A stretch of 64,000 nt of DNA from Avibacterium sp. 20-132 (lineage in GTDB: Bacteria; Pseudomonadota; Gammaproteobacteria; Enterobacterales; Pasteurellaceae), in contig NZ_CP091456.1 of the NCBI RefSeq assembly GCF_023611925.1, positions 744,001 to 808,000 on the forward strand, read 5' to 3'. This document shows, in pieces, positions 8,086-17,880 of this stretch. A program made the position numbers and the translations under genes. Numbering within the stretch: the stretch's first letter is position 1; the number at the start of each line of letters is the position of its first letter. The notes beneath the pieces were generated by a model. The model was not told the DNA's origin and did no database searches. It saw only the letters and a program-made list of their open reading frames with translations.

Positions 8086-9927
8086 TTAATCGGCTAATTT
8101 AGTGCGATCTCTCACCGCACCTTTATCTGCAGAAGTGGCGAAGTGGCCATAAATTTTCAGTGCTAACGACACTTCACGCTGACGATTCGCTGGTTTCCAG
8201 CCTTTTGCATCTTGCTCTGCACGACGGACCGCCAATTCTTGTTCAGATACCATTAATTGAATAGAACGGTTTGGAATGTCGATCTCAATGGTATCGCCAT
8301 CTTTCACTAAGCCAATTACGCCACCTGCTGCCGCTTCTGGCGAACAATGTCCGATAGATAAGCCTGATGTTCCACCAGAAAAACGCCCATCGGTTAATAA
8401 TGCACAAGCCTTGCCTAGCCCCATTGATTTTAAGTAACTGGTTGGATAAAGCATTTCTTGCATACCCGGCCCGCCTTTTGGCCCTTCGTAACGAATCACC
8501 ACCACGTGGCCCGCTTGCACTTTTCCACCTAAAATGCCATTAACCGCGTCTTCTTGGCTTTCAAAGACAATGGCGTTTCCGGTAAATTTTAAAATCGATT
8601 CATCTACCCCAGCGGTTTTTACAATACAACCATCTAAGGCGATATTACCTGAAAGCATTGCAAGTCCACCATCTTGGCTATAAGCAAATGCTTTACTACG
8701 GATACAGCCGTTTTCTCTGTCATCATCAAGGCTTTCCCAACGGCAATCTTGCGAAAAGGCTTGCGTGGTGCGAATGCCAGCCGGCCCTGCACGATAGAAT
8801 GTACGAATTGCTTCGTCTTGAGTTAGCATAATGTCATATTTGGCTATTTGCTCTGCCAAGCTTAACCCTAATACGGTGCGAGTTTGGTTATCCAGCAGAT
8901 TCGCACGATCTAATTCACCTAAAATGGCCATTATACCGCCTGCTCTATGAACATCTTCGATATGATATTTCGCAGTATTTGGGGCAACTTTGCTTAAACA
9001 AGGCACGCGACGAGAAAGGCGATCAATGTCTGCCATCGTGAAATCCACTTCGGCTTCTTGCGCTGCCGCCAATAAATGCAAAACGGTATTGGTTGATCCC
9101 CCCATTGCAATATCTAAGCTCATCGCATTTTCAAAAGCGGCTTTCGTGGCAATCGAACGTGGTAATACAGATTCATCATCTTGTTGATAGTAGTTGTGGC
9201 AAAGTTCAACAATTTGTTTCCCTGCATCTAAAAATAATTGTTTACGATCTTTATGCGTTGCCAAACAAGAGCCATTACCCGGCAAGCTTAAGCCTAATGC
9301 TTCCGTTAAACAGTTCATTGAGTTTGCAGTGAACATTCCAGAGCAAGAACCACAGGTTGGACAAGCTGAGCGTTCAATGGCTTCAACATCAGAATCGGAC
9401 ACATTTTTATCCGCACTTTGTACCATTGCATCGACTAAATCTAATTTAATCAATTGATCAGAGAGCATGGTTTTTCCGGCTTCCATTGGACCACCAGAAA
9501 CGAAAATGGTTGGAATATTTAAGCGTAATGCTGCCATTAACATTCCCGGGGTAATTTTATCGCAGTTGGAAATACACACCATTGCATCGGCACAATGTGC
9601 ATTCACCATATATTCTACACTGTCGGCAATTAAATCACGAGAAGGTAGGGAATACAGCATTCCACCGTGTCCCATTGCAATGCCATCATCAACGGCAATC
9701 GTGTTAAATTCCTTCGCCACACCACCAGCTTGTTCGATCTGCTCTGCAACTAATTGCCCAATATCTTTCAAGTGAACGTGTCCCGGTACGAATTGTGTAA
9801 ATGAGTTCACCACCGCAATAATGGGTTTTCCAAAATCATTTTCTTTCATTCCTGTTGCACGCCATAAGGCGCGTGCGCCCGCCATATTGCGACCTTGTGT
9901 ACTGGTTGCTGAACGTAATTTAGGCAT
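8086..9927 (-). CDS. ilvD: Dihydroxy-acid dehydratase
   Basis: Iron-sulfur enzyme dehydrating 2,3-dihydroxy-isovalerate and 2,3-dihydroxy-3-methylvalerate to the keto acids that precede valine and isoleucine. The 613 residues match the family. Conserved cysteines for the cluster are in [13 protein letters not shown] and [15 protein letters not shown], and the magnesium-site segment [12 protein letters not shown] is present. The ATG at 9927 follows GGAGAGATT and gives the family start [17 protein letters not shown]; an in-frame codon 21 bp earlier lacks support. It is the last gene of the ilvL-G-M-D operon; there is no ilvE between ilvM and ilvD, unlike E. coli. Confidence 0.96.
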   Translation of the reverse strand: MPKLRSATSTQGRNMAGARALWRATGMKENDFGKPIIAVVNSFTQFVPGHVHLKDIGQLVAEQIEQAGGVAKEFNTIAVDDGIAMGHGGMLYSLPSRDLIADSVEYMVNAHCADAMVCISNCDKITPGMLMAALRLNIPTIFVSGGPMEAGKTMLSDQLIKLDLVDAMVQSADKNVSDSDVEAIERSACPTCGSCSGMFTANSMNCLTEALGLSLPGNGSCLATHKDRKQLFLDAGKQIVELCHNYYQQDDESVLPRSIATKAAFENAMSLDIAMGGSTNTVLHLLAAAQEAEVDFTMADIDRLSRRVPCLSKVAPNTAKYHIEDVHRAGGIMAILGELDRANLLDNQTRTVLGLSLAEQIAKYDIMLTQDEAIRTFYRAGPAGIRTTQAFSQDCRWESLDDDRENGCIRSKAFAYSQDGGLAMLSGNIALDGCIVKTAGVDESILKFTGNAIVFESQEDAVNGILGGKVQAGHVVVIRYEGPKGGPGMQEMLYPTSYLKSMGLGKACALLTDGRFSGGTSGLSIGHCSPEAAAGGVIGLVKDGDTIEIDIPNRSIQLMVSEQELAVRRAEQDAKGWKPANRQREVSLALKIYGHFATSADKGAVRDRTKLAD

Positions 9928-9998
9928 AATCTCTCCAAACTTTGACAAATTTTTAAATTAAATACAATGCGATAAAACGCAATGAGGCATTTATTTCT

Positions 9999-10229
9999 TC
10001 AGTTAGCTGATGAATTTAACGCAATGACATCAGGTAATTTCACTAATTGATTGACTAATAATTCCACCGCTCTTTCACTTTGCACAATGACTTGCAAGGT
10101 GATTTCTTGTTGCTGGCTTTCGGTTTGTAATTTTACCACTTCAAAACCACGATGACGCATTACGCGCAATAAACGCTCTAAGGTTTCTGGCCGTCTATTG
10201 GCACGAATTGATAATTCATACTGTTGCAT
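9999..10229 (-). CDS. ilvM: Acetolactate synthase isozyme II small subunit
   Basis: The 76-residue regulatory subunit of acetolactate synthase II, essentially one ACT-like domain. It starts MQQYELSIRANRRPETLERLL (in two parts, MQQYELSIRA and NRRPETLERLL), which matches the family. The start at 10229 follows GGGGAGAATT; the reading frame stays open further upstream into ilvG but without family similarity. It lies 23 bp after ilvG. In enterobacteria IlvM is needed for catalytic activity of IlvG, and isozyme II is insensitive to valine. Confidence 0.92.
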   Translation of the reverse strand: MQQYELSIRANRRPETLERLLRVMRHRGFEVVKLQTESQQQEITLQVIVQSERAVELLVNQLVKLPDVIALNSSAN

Positions 10230-10252
10230 AATTCTCCCCACAATTCCTTTTT

Positions 10253-11899
10253 TTATTCTTCCAGCATATCCACATTGCAAGCATTTGGCGGAACAAGTGG
10301 CCACACGTTTTCTTCTGCTGGGATACAAATATGTAATAAATAAGCCCCTTCTGATCGGAATAAACGATCTAATGCCCCTTGCACTTCTTCCCCTGATTCA
10401 ATGCGTTCACCCTGAATATCAAAGGCAGAGGCAAGGGTAACGAAATCAGGGTTATCATCAAGAATGGTATTACTATGACGAGCTTGGAAAAATAAGGTTT
10501 GCCATTGGCGTACCATACCTAAGCGTTGGTTGTCTAATAAAATGATTTTTACTGGTGTTTTGCCACGTTTAATCGTGCCAAGTTCTTGTACGTTCATCAT
10601 TAATGAGCCATCACCCGTAATTAAAATCACCTCATCATTGGGACGGGCTTTTTTCGCCCCAATCGCTGCAGGCAAGCCAAATCCCATTGTGCCAAATCCT
10701 GCTGAGGTAATAAAATTTTCTGGGGCATAATGTTGCATATGCTGTGCTGACCACATTTGATGCTGTCCGACATCAGTAACCACAATGGCGTTTTTTGCTT
10801 TTTGCTGAGAAACCGTGTTAAGCAACCACCAAGGATTAATCGGTTGTTTCCCCTGATTTTCTGCATAGCGAAAATCAAACGCTTGTTTGAGTTTATTGAT
10901 TTCTTTATGCCAATCAGCCAATGCTAATTTCATTGCTAAGGCGTGAAAAATCGCATTTAAATCACCACGTAAAGCCACATCAGGACGACGTAATTTACCG
11001 AGTTCAGCAATATCAATATCGCAATGAATCACTTTCGCCTTAGGGGCGAAGGTATCTAATTTTCCCGTTACACGATCATCAAAGCGCGCTCCGAACACGA
11101 GCAATAAATCTGACTCTTGAGTGGCTAAATTGGCGGCTTTGGTGCCGTGCATACCGATCATTCCCATATAATAAGGCGTATCAGGCAAAATTGTGCCTAA
11201 TCCCTTTAACGTGGAAATACTTGGGATTTCGGTGATAGCTAAAAATTCACGCAAGGCAGGAACCGCATTCGCCATTCCTACGCCCCCGCCAACATACACC
11301 ACAGGACGTTTCGCATTTCTCACTAATGCCAATGCTTTTTCTAATTCGACAGGATCAAGTGCGGTTGGTTTTTCCACAGGAAGGGTAAAAGGCTGTAAAT
11401 CGGTTTCAGCAAATTGCACATCTTTTGGAATATCAATCAACACAGGACCGGGGCGACCACTTTGCGCGATTTGAAAGGCTTTGGCGATAATTTCTGGTAA
11501 TTCATCAATATGTTGCACAATAAAACTATGTTTCGTGCAAGCAAGAGATAACCCTAATACATCGGCTTCTTGAAAGGCATCTGTACCGATTAATGAGGAT
11601 GCCACCTGCCCCGTAATCGCCACAACTGGAATGGAATCCATTAACGCATCACCTAGCCCAGTGATTAAATTGGTTGCACCTGGACCTGAAGTGGCAATAC
11701 ATACGCCTGTTTTACCGCTGGCTCTGGCATAGCCAATTGCCGCCATCGCAGCGCCTTGCTCATTACGACAGAGTAAATGTTCCAACCCTGAATCATAAAT
11801 GGCATCATAAACTGGCATTATCGCCCCACCGGGATACCCAAACACCACATCAACCTGATGCGCCTTTAAACATTCGGTTACTAATCTTGCACCGTTCAT
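10253..11899 (-). CDS. ilvG: Acetolactate synthase isozyme II large subunit
   Basis: The catalytic subunit: a thiamine-diphosphate, FAD and magnesium enzyme condensing pyruvate with pyruvate or 2-oxobutyrate, the first shared step to valine, leucine and isoleucine. The 548 residues are intact, without the frameshift that inactivates ilvG in E. coli K-12. Motifs seen: [14 protein letters not shown] near the N-terminus, the cofactor-activating glutamate in [12 protein letters not shown], and the C-terminal thiamine-diphosphate signature [12 protein letters not shown]. Being full-length with its partner ilvM, it is expected to give a valine-resistant synthase. It is controlled by the ilvL attenuator immediately upstream. 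Confidence 0.96.
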   Translation of the reverse strand: MNGARLVTECLKAHQVDVVFGYPGGAIMPVYDAIYDSGLEHLLCRNEQGAAMAAIGYARASGKTGVCIATSGPGATNLITGLGDALMDSIPVVAITGQVASSLIGTDAFQEADVLGLSLACTKHSFIVQHIDELPEIIAKAFQIAQSGRPGPVLIDIPKDVQFAETDLQPFTLPVEKPTALDPVELEKALALVRNAKRPVVYVGGGVGMANAVPALREFLAITEIPSISTLKGLGTILPDTPYYMGMIGMHGTKAANLATQESDLLLVFGARFDDRVTGKLDTFAPKAKVIHCDIDIAELGKLRRPDVALRGDLNAIFHALAMKLALADWHKEINKLKQAFDFRYAENQGKQPINPWWLLNTVSQQKAKNAIVVTDVGQHQMWSAQHMQHYAPENFITSAGFGTMGFGLPAAIGAKKARPNDEVILITGDGSLMMNVQELGTIKRGKTPVKIILLDNQRLGMVRQWQTLFFQARHSNTILDDNPDFVTLASAFDIQGERIESGEEVQGALDRLFRSEGAYLLHICIPAEENVWPLVPPNACNVDMLEE

Positions 11900-11931
11900 T
11901 TTTCACCTATCCTATATCATAAATTAGTTAT

Positions 11932-12042
11932 AAAAAAAGCCTCTCAGCAATCTCTGCGAGGGGCTTTCTAATAAGTATAAATCAGGTTTAATTATTCTAA
12001 TTATTAGCAAGCCAACACCTCGCAGTGATAATCACCACGAGG
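11932..12042 (-). promoter_or_regulatory. Attenuator of the ilvGMD operon
   Basis: Three competing pairings are readable on the minus strand. Segment 1 CCTCG (12038-12042) pairs with CGAGG of segment 2, forming a hairpin inside the leader ORF. Segment 2 CTGCGAGG (12018-12025) is also exactly complementary to segment 3 CCTCGCAG (11954-11961), the antiterminator. Segment 3, as AAGCCCCTCGCAG, pairs with segment 4 CTGAGAGGCTT (11937-11947), followed by a T7 run, the terminator (11932-11966). This is the classic arrangement in which ribosome stalling on the leader peptide at low Ile/Leu/Val lets segments 2 and 3 pair and transcription continue. Confidence 0.92.
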
Positions 12043-12080
12043 TTAATAATAATGCTAATAAGAGAATAATGTTTTGTCAT
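11997..12080 (-). CDS. ilvL: ilv operon leader peptide
   Basis: A 27-residue peptide beginning MTKHYSLISIIINLVVII. Codons 7-18 are almost all leucine, isoleucine or valine (six Ile, two Leu, two Val), the amino acids made by the operon. The ORF ends at TAG (11997-11999), just before the terminator hairpin, and its last third overlaps attenuator segments 1 and 2. It is too short for standard gene finders. The ribosome site is weak. By position and composition it is the counterpart of E. coli ilvL, although the sequence is not alignable beyond the hydrophobic run. Confidence 0.92.
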   Translation of the reverse strand: MTKHYSLISIIINLVVIITARCWLANN

Positions 12081-12121
12081 TGTATGAATAAAATCTGAAT
12101 AATTACCGTTACTGGCTACTA

Positions 12122-12149
12122 TTGATACCACATTGAAAATAGAAATCAA
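12122..12149 (-). promoter_or_regulatory. Possible ilvL-ilvGMD promoter
   Basis: On the minus strand TTGATT (12144-12149) and TATCAA (12122-12127) are 16 bp apart; each matches 4 or 5 of 6 consensus positions. Placement just upstream of ilvL fits, but the boxes are imperfect. Confidence 0.35.
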
Positions 12150-12268
12150 GGAATTTTTCTATTTAGCAATCGTTTTCTTATAAAAGAGAAAACGTGAAAG
12201 AAAAAGTGCGGTCATTTTTTCGTATAATTTGCTATGATATTCGCTGTTTTTGTTGAAGGAGCTTAATT

Positions 12269-13087
12269 ATGCAAAATCAACCCTTTCGTGCCGTCGTATC
12301 CGATTTAGATGGCACATTGCTCAATGGAAATCACGTGATTGGTGATTTCACAATTGAAACCCTCGAAAAATTATCCCAAAAAAAGATTGATATTATTCTC
12401 GCCACAGGGCGGAAATATGAAGATGTGGCACATATTGTAGGCAAAGTGAAACTGGATAACGCCGTGCTCATTACTTCAAATGGCGCAAGAGCGCATAATT
12501 TGCAAGGTAAATTGCTGTTGAGCAACAGTTTGCCCGATGCAATCGCAATGGAAATAATGCAAACCCCTTATGATAAAAAAAATGTGTTTGTAAATAGCTA
12601 TCAAGAAGAGGGTTGGTTCATTAGCCTAGATATGCCCGAATTAGCAAAATATCATCAAGATTCTGGTTTTATGTATCAGGTTGTGGATTTCAACCAACAT
12701 CACGGGAGTGAAACAGAAAAAGTCTTCTTCATTGGCAGAACGCCCACCGATCTCGCCCCAATTGAAGCACATATCGCACAACATTTTGGCGAGCACGTTT
12801 ATATGACCTATTCCACCCCACAGTGTTTAGAAATTATGAATAAAAATGTGTCAAAAGCCACCGCACTTGCTAAAGTTGTAACAAATCGCGACTATGGCTT
12901 AAATGCTTGTATTGCCTTTGGAGATGGAATGAACGATGTGGAAATGCTCAGCGAAGTAGGAAAAGGGTGCATTATGGGCAATGCTGATCCACGTTTAGTG
13001 CAAACTTGCCCGCGGTTAGAACAAATCGGTTTTAACCGTCACGAAGCTGTCGCAAGTTATTTACGCGCCACCTTTGGTGTGTATTAG
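12269..13087 (+). CDS. yigL: Cof-type HAD phosphatase, YigL-like
   Basis: A 272-residue HAD-superfamily phosphatase of the Cof/IIB type. Motif I is SDLDGTLL with the nucleophile and acid/base aspartates at 12 and 14; motif II is [16 protein letters not shown] follows, a IIB cap domain fills the middle, and the metal-binding motif IV is [11 protein letters not shown] near residue 217, followed by GCIMGNA. Similarity through the cap region is to E. coli YigL, a pyridoxal phosphate and sugar phosphate phosphatase, so a cytoplasmic small-molecule phosphatase is likely. It is near pldB, its neighbour in E. coli, supporting orthology. Ribosome site GAAGGAGC. TATAAT (12223-12228) and TATGAT (12233-12238) lie upstream. 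Confidence 0.88.
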   Translation: MQNQPFRAVVSDLDGTLLNGNHVIGDFTIETLEKLSQKKIDIILATGRKYEDVAHIVGKVKLDNAVLITSNGARAHNLQGKLLLSNSLPDAIAMEIMQTPYDKKNVFVNSYQEEGWFISLDMPELAKYHQDSGFMYQVVDFNQHHGSETEKVFFIGRTPTDLAPIEAHIAQHFGEHVYMTYSTPQCLEIMNKNVSKATALAKVVTNRDYGLNACIAFGDGMNDVEMLSEVGKGCIMGNADPRLVQTCPRLEQIGFNRHEAVASYLRATFGVY

Positions 13088-13113
13088 AGCAAAATAAGCG
13101 GGTATCAGGCGAG

Positions 13114-13497
13114 ATGGCAATTTGGCAAACATTACTCATCATCAGTACTGGCGCAGCACTAGGCGCTTGCACACGTTGGGGCTTGAGTGAGTTATTAAAC
13201 CCACTGTTTTCATTTCTCACGTTTGGTACACTGATCGCCAATTATCTCGGCTGTTTTTTAATTGGCATCTTACTCGCTCTCGCTTGGCAATCCCCTCAGT
13301 TTTCTGGCGAATGGCGATTATTTTTAATCACAGGATTTTTAGGCAGTCTCACCACCTTTTCTTCCTTTTCAGCGGAGGTCATTAATAATTTCTTAAATGA
13401 AAAATGGCTGTCCGCACTGACCATTATTGCCTTACATCTTGCTGGTAGCCTATTATTTACCCTGTTGGGCGTGTTGTTATCTCGTTATTGGCGATAA
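13114..13497 (+). CDS. crcB: Fluoride ion channel CrcB/Fluc
   Basis: A small four-helix membrane protein (127 residues) that forms dual-topology dimers exporting fluoride. Family motifs are [15 protein letters not shown] [11 protein letters not shown] near residues 13-23, the [14 protein letters not shown] stretch with the pore asparagine, and the sodium-site and phenylalanine-box segment [13 protein letters not shown]. No fluoride riboswitch fits in the 26 bp after the upstream phosphatase gene, so it is probably co-transcribed with it. The 3' end overlaps the convergent pldB coding region by 41 bp. Confidence 0.93.
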   Translation: MAIWQTLLIISTGAALGACTRWGLSELLNPLFSFLTFGTLIANYLGCFLIGILLALAWQSPQFSGEWRLFLITGFLGSLTTFSSFSAEVINNFLNEKWLSALTIIALHLAGSLLFTLLGVLLSRYWR

Positions 13498-14446
13498 AGG
13501 CTTGTACTGTATTTAAGGCTTCGGCACGAATTTTATCCCGTTCAAATAAAATCTCGTGCTTGGCATTTTCCAGTGTAATTAACTTTCCTTGTGGCAAGCA
13601 GGCAACTAATTTTTCCAACTGTGCATTTTCTACAATTTTTTCTTTGCCAGCTTGCAAAACCAAGACAGGAATTTCAATGCGCGACAAAATTTTTTCCAAC
13701 CCTTTAATTGCCGTTAAACACAAATGCACCCAGCGGAACGTTGGCCCGCCAAGACTTAATTCAGGAAAATAGCGATTAATACGATTCATCCATTTCATTC
13801 TGGTTTTGCAGAAACTGAGTTCATTTAACTCAAGATTGGTGGGTTTATAAGCAGTTTTGCCGAATACATAACGCTGTCCTTGTCCAACTAACATCATCAA
13901 ATTAATGATCAACTCATCACGCAATAAATGTTTGGTCGGCAAGCCAAAAAATGGCGAAGAAAGCACCGCACATTGAATCTGATGATCATAATTCGCCAAA
14001 TAATAAGCCGAAATCAGTGATCCCAACGAATGGGCAAGCAGGTATTGTTGCGAATAATCGTTGTGGCAAGTAATTTGCTTAATTACCGTATCCATATCCT
14101 CACAGTAAAAGCGAAATTCATCAACGTAACCTTTGTCTTTATCCGTTAATAAACGTTGAGAATACCCCTGTCCACGGTGATCAAAAAGCAATACATCATA
14201 TCCCCATTGATAAAAATCATAAGCCAACTCCGACCATTTCAACATATTCTCCGCCCGTCCATTGACTAAAATCATCAATTTTCGCTCCGCACTTGGCAAG
14301 GTTTCTGCGTGCAAAAAATGGCGATAGGCAATTTGGCAACCCTGCTTCCCCGTTAAATATTGGATAGGAAATTGATCGACAAAGGGCATTAATTGCTGTA
14401 ACGCAAATCGACAAAAATGAGGTTCTCGGTGTAGGCAATTTGGCAT
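13457..14446 (-). CDS. pldB: Lysophospholipase L2 (alpha/beta hydrolase)
   Basis: A 329-residue alpha/beta hydrolase predicted to act on lysophospholipids at the inner membrane. The nucleophile elbow is AHSLGS with Ser140; [11 protein letters not shown] at about 88-98 is the oxyanion-side strand typical of the PldB/monoglyceride lipase group; the late histidine in NAKHEILFE completes the triad. There is no signal peptide. The start at 14446 follows GAGGG by 7 nt. It converges with crcB, overlapping by 41 bp, and lies near the yigL-like gene as in E. coli. Confidence 0.9.
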   Translation of the reverse strand: MPNCLHREPHFCRFALQQLMPFVDQFPIQYLTGKQGCQIAYRHFLHAETLPSAERKLMILVNGRAENMLKWSELAYDFYQWGYDVLLFDHRGQGYSQRLLTDKDKGYVDEFRFYCEDMDTVIKQITCHNDYSQQYLLAHSLGSLISAYYLANYDHQIQCAVLSSPFFGLPTKHLLRDELIINLMMLVGQGQRYVFGKTAYKPTNLELNELSFCKTRMKWMNRINRYFPELSLGGPTFRWVHLCLTAIKGLEKILSRIEIPVLVLQAGKEKIVENAQLEKLVACLPQGKLITLENAKHEILFERDKIRAEALNTVQAFIANNEITTRPTG

Positions 14447-14661
14447 TGGATTACCCTCAATAAAACAAAGATATCACGATCATAAAGGAAAGCTGATAAG
14501 AAAGATAGAACATAATGCCACATCAGAGGTTCTGACTTTTTGATAAAACTTCATATTTTTAAAGTGCGGTGTTTTTTTCGTTATTTTTATACAACAGCCC
14601 TATTGCTAAACATTCAAGGGAAAATAAAACATTTTGCTATTCAAATTCACTAAAAAATCCA

Positions 14662-14703
14662 TAAAAAAGCACCGCACTTTATTTTCAGCCGTGCGGTGCT
14701 TTC
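14662..14703 (-). terminator. Terminator of asd made of two inverted uptake signals
   Basis: AAAGCACCGCAC (14666-14677) and GTGCGGTGCTTT (14691-14702) form a perfect 12-bp stem with a T run on the minus strand. The remaining 214 bp between it and pldB hold one more uptake signal near 14560 and no coding signal that I can see. Confidence 0.88.
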
Positions 14704-14740
14704 TATCTATTCGTTTTTCAATGAGTTTTTAACTTAAGAA

Positions 14741-15856
14741 TTACGCCACGAGTTGTTTTAAAATACGGCGAACAGGCTCTGCCGCCCCCCATAGTAATTG
14801 GTCACCAACAGTAAAGGCGGCGAGGTATTCAGGTCCCATTGCTAATTTGCGTAAGCGTCCTACTGGTACGCTTAATGAGCCTGTTACTTTTGCAGGGGTT
14901 AATTCGCGTAAAGTGGTTTCTTTATCGTTTGGAATCACTTTCACCCATTCATTGTGAGATGCAAGAATTTGCTCAATTTCGTCTAATGGCAAATCTTTTT
15001 TCAATTTGATGGTGAAGGCTTGGCTGTGGCAACGTAATGCGCCAATACGCACACATAAGCCGTCCACTGGGATTGGATTGTCACTTAAACCTAAAATTTT
15101 ATTGGTTTCTGCATAGCCTTTCCATTCTTCTTTCGTTTGCCCTGTTTCCGGTAATAATTTATCGATCCAAGGGATTAAACTACCGGCAAGTGGCGCACCA
15201 AAATTATCAATTGGGAAGGACGCATCACGCATTTTTGCCGTTACTTTGCGTTCAATATCTAAGATTGATGAAGCTGGATTTGCTAATTCAGCTTTAACAG
15301 ACGCTTCTAATTCCCCCATTTGCACTAATAATTCACGCATATTTTTTGCACCCGCGCCAGAGGCAGCTTGGTAAGTGGCAACGGATACCCATTCCACCAA
15401 ATCACGTTCAAATAATCCGCCTAATGCCATTAACATTAAGCTCACTGTACAGTTTCCGCCCACGAAGGTTTTCACACCATTTTTTAGCCCTTCACTGATC
15501 ACATTCTGGTTTACAGGATCAAGTACGATAATTGCATCTTTGTCCATACGTAATGCAGAAGCTGCATCAATCCAATAGCCGTTCCACCCTGTTGCTTTTA
15601 GTTTTGGATAGACTTCATTGGTATAATCACCGCCTTGGCAGGTAACGATAATGTCTAATTTTTGTAATTCCGCGATGTCAAACGCATCTTTTAACACACC
15701 AGCTTCTTTGCCCGCGAAAACAGGGGCTTTTTGACCGGCTTGTGAAGTGGTAAAAAAGATAGGGTTGATATTCGCGAAATCATTTTCTTGCTGCATACGA
15801 TCCATTAGTACGGAACCCACCATTCCACGCCAACCGATAAAACCAACGTTTTGCAT
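14741..15856 (-). CDS. asd: Aspartate-semialdehyde dehydrogenase
   Basis: NADPH-dependent reduction of aspartyl phosphate to aspartate semialdehyde, the branch point to lysine/diaminopimelate, methionine and threonine; essential in most Gram-negatives for cell wall synthesis. The 371 residues fit the gamma-proteobacterial class (E. coli 367). The nucleotide-binding start is [14 protein letters not shown], the catalytic cysteine lies in [12 protein letters not shown] (about Cys135), and the late substrate-binding segment is [10 protein letters not shown]. Ribosome site AAGGAAAA. Transcribed alone, ending at an uptake-signal terminator. Confidence 0.96.
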   Translation of the reverse strand: MQNVGFIGWRGMVGSVLMDRMQQENDFANINPIFFTTSQAGQKAPVFAGKEAGVLKDAFDIAELQKLDIIVTCQGGDYTNEVYPKLKATGWNGYWIDAASALRMDKDAIIVLDPVNQNVISEGLKNGVKTFVGGNCTVSLMLMALGGLFERDLVEWVSVATYQAASGAGAKNMRELLVQMGELEASVKAELANPASSILDIERKVTAKMRDASFPIDNFGAPLAGSLIPWIDKLLPETGQTKEEWKGYAETNKILGLSDNPIPVDGLCVRIGALRCHSQAFTIKLKKDLPLDEIEQILASHNEWVKVIPNDKETTLRELTPAKVTGSLSVPVGRLRKLAMGPEYLAAFTVGDQLLWGAAEPVRRILKQLVA

Positions 15857-16104
15857 AAAATTTTCCTTATAAGTAATGTTGTGTTGAAAATAAAATCTGG
15901 ATGAATTATGCCCAGTAAAAAGGTTAAAAGTATAACCCTTCGGCTTTAATTCACAGGAAATTAATTACGTTAAACCGTGCAAAAAAACGTACAAGATAGC
16001 GTAAACAAAAGCAAGCATTTTTCTAAAAAAAGTTGCGAATAATTGATCTTTCTATAAAGAATACTCAATTTAGCTCGGCGAGCGTTGAAAAAATCGAAAA
16101 AGGA
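15857..16104. other. Intergenic region between ftsX and asd
   Basis: AT-rich spacer with no supported gene. On the minus strand a TATACT near 15930 could be a -10 box for asd, but no convincing -35 box accompanies it. Open frames crossing this region are short and run through the ftsX terminator. Confidence 0.4.
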
Positions 16105-16140
16105 AAGAAAAATCCCCTTTTTACAAGGCAAAAGGGGATT
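16105..16140 (-). terminator. Terminator of ftsEX
   Basis: AATCCCCTTTT (16111-16121) and AAAAGGGGATT (16130-16140) form an 11-bp stem; the minus strand continues with TTTTTC. It lies 17 bp after the ftsX stop. Confidence 0.85.
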
Positions 16141-16156
16141 AAAAGAACGAGAAAAA

Positions 16157-17071
16157 TTAGCTGTATTTTTTTGCCGATAACCACGCGGCGATGTAGCCCA
16201 AGAGAGCACACATTGCGAGCAAAAATAGTAACTCGCCAATCATTATGCCGTGTAGCTCAAAATTTACCGCAAAAATTTCCGTCACATATTTCACCGCACT
16301 TGTAAAATAGCCAATTACAATGGCACTGAACACGCAAGCCAATAATCCTCCTAGGACGGCATAGATCATACCTGTGTAAAGGAAAGGACGTAGGATAAAT
16401 TGATCTGTGGCACCAAGCAATTTCATCACTTCAATATTCGCTTTGTTGCTATACACATCAGAGCGAATACTGTTGCCAATCACGAGAAAAACGGAAATAG
16501 CCATCAAAAGTGTGCAAACTACCGCAATATGTGCAATGAGCCACGAAAGTGCGGTGAGTTTTTCCATTAAATTATTATCTAAACGCACTTCTTGCACGCC
16601 TTTTATTTTAGCTAAGTTTTCCCTTAATTCATTGCGTTTTTGGCTTTCATTATAGTCTTTGCTTGGCTTAATAATCACTACCGCAGGCAGCGGATTATCA
16701 TCTAGAATATCCAAGCCTTCACTAAAACCAGACCAGTTTTTAAACTCATTAAGACTCTCTTGACGAGAAATATAATTCAGACTTTCTACCCCAGATTGTT
16801 GGCGAATTTTTTCCACCACTAAATTAGCATCGGCTTCCGTGAGATTTTTATGCAAATAAACGGTAAATTCGCTTTCAGGATAAAATTGTGTGGTGGCTTG
16901 ATGAATATTTTTCCATAACAAATAGCTCACCGTTGGCACAGTTAGCGAAGCGGCGATCACGAGAATGGTTAATAGGGTGGCATATTTTTTCTTAATTAGA
17001 TCTGCCAGCACCGCTCGTAGCACATAATGGGTTTGAACCCACCAAGACGCATTAATTGGACGAGAACTCAT
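16157..17071 (-). CDS. ftsX: Cell division protein FtsX (permease-like)
   Basis: The membrane partner of FtsE. FtsEX sits at the divisome and couples ATP hydrolysis to activation of periplasmic peptidoglycan hydrolases (through EnvC in E. coli). The 304 residues contain an N-terminal cytoplasmic tail, a first membrane helix (about 34-55), a periplasmic domain with the family segment SLNYISRQESLNEFKNWSG in two parts, and three further helices with the FtsX-family segment EVMKLLGATDQFILRPF. It is shorter than E. coli FtsX (352) mainly at the N-terminus. It lies 10 bp after ftsE. rpoH does not follow. Confidence 0.94.
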   Translation of the reverse strand: MSSRPINASWWVQTHYVLRAVLADLIKKKYATLLTILVIAASLTVPTVSYLLWKNIHQATTQFYPESEFTVYLHKNLTEADANLVVEKIRQQSGVESLNYISRQESLNEFKNWSGFSEGLDILDDNPLPAVVIIKPSKDYNESQKRNELRENLAKIKGVQEVRLDNNLMEKLTALSWLIAHIAVVCTLLMAISVFLVIGNSIRSDVYSNKANIEVMKLLGATDQFILRPFLYTGMIYAVLGGLLACVFSAIVIGYFTSAVKYVTEIFAVNFELHGIMIGELLFLLAMCALLGYIAAWLSAKKYS

Positions 17072-17081
17072 TTCACTTTCC

Positions 17082-17732
17082 TTAACGTAAATGACCTTGT
17101 TCTAAGATTAAACAAGGTTTTGGTTTTTGTTGAACAATATTAATATCGTGAGTGGCAATTAACACCGTCATACCAAGGCGGTTAAACTCTTCAAATAAAT
17201 TAAAAATATCGAGAGAAAGCGCGTTATCTAAATTGCCTGTTGGCTCATCGGCAAGTAATAATTGAGGCTTATGTACAATGGCACGAGCAATATCCACGCG
17301 CTGTTGTTCTCCACCAGATAAATGGATAGGCAAGTGATTGGCACGATCACGTAAACCAACACGATCTAACGCGGCTAAGGCTCGACTTTGTGCTTCTTTT
17401 GGATGAATACCTGAAATAATTAATGGTAATGCCACATTATCAACAATACAACGATCGGCAAGCAGACGATAGTCTTGATGCACCATACCAATTTGGCGAC
17501 GTAAAAATGGCAATTCGTGTTTAGACAAACGTGTAATATCGTGTCCGTTAAACCAAATTTGCCCGCCATTCGCGCGCTCCATTCCCATAATGAGTTTCAA
17601 TAAGGTACTTTTTCCCGCGCCAGAATGCCCGAGAACATAGGTCATACTCCCTACGGGAAGATGAAAGTTTAATCCCTGCAAGGCAGGCTTGCCGCCTAAA
17701 TAAGCCTTGCTGACATTTTCAAAGCGTATCAT
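17082..17732 (-). CDS. ftsE: Cell division ATP-binding protein FtsE
   Basis: The ABC-type ATPase of the FtsEX divisome complex, bound to the inner face of the membrane. The 216 residues have Walker A GHSGAGKST (35-43), signature HLSGGEQQRVDIARA near 138, and Walker B LLLADEPTGNLD, the classic FtsE/LolD-type sequence. It is first in a two-gene operon with ftsX. In E. coli and H. influenzae ftsY lies immediately upstream; here an MFS transporter with its own terminator is there instead. Confidence 0.95.
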   Translation of the reverse strand: MIRFENVSKAYLGGKPALQGLNFHLPVGSMTYVLGHSGAGKSTLLKLIMGMERANGGQIWFNGHDITRLSKHELPFLRRQIGMVHQDYRLLADRCIVDNVALPLIISGIHPKEAQSRALAALDRVGLRDRANHLPIHLSGGEQQRVDIARAIVHKPQLLLADEPTGNLDNALSLDIFNLFEEFNRLGMTVLIATHDINIVQQKPKPCLILEQGHLR

Positions 17733-17837
17733 CGTTGTTATCTCTTTTCTTTTATGTTAAGCGGATGATTATAACGGATATTCTCATTTTTTGAGCAGAA
17801 ATTTGTGGGATAAATGTAAGGAATTGTCAATCAAACT

Positions 17838-17875
17838 AGAAAATGACGAGCATAACTAAATTGCTCATCATTTTT
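17838..17875 (-). terminator. Terminator of the MFS transporter gene
   Basis: On the minus strand AAATGATGAGCA pairs with TGCTCGTCATTT (12 bp, one G-U pair), followed by a short T run. It separates the transporter from ftsE. Confidence 0.72.
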
Positions 17876-17880
17876 ATCCA

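Noticed and set aside
10253..11899. Possible ilvG frameshift as in E. coli K-12
   Set aside because: The frame is open over 548 codons with all catalytic motifs in order.
13088..13113. Fluoride riboswitch before crcB
   Set aside because: Only 26 bp separate crcB from the upstream gene, too short for the roughly 50-80 nt aptamer and switch.
15857..16104. Lysine riboswitch before asd
   Set aside because: I looked for the long multi-stem lysine aptamer in the 250 bp upstream of asd and saw no GC-rich paired elements that would form it.
16033..16305. 90-codon open frame on the plus strand across the ftsX terminator
   Set aside because: It crosses a strong hairpin terminator and the antisense of ftsX, with no ribosome site or similarity.
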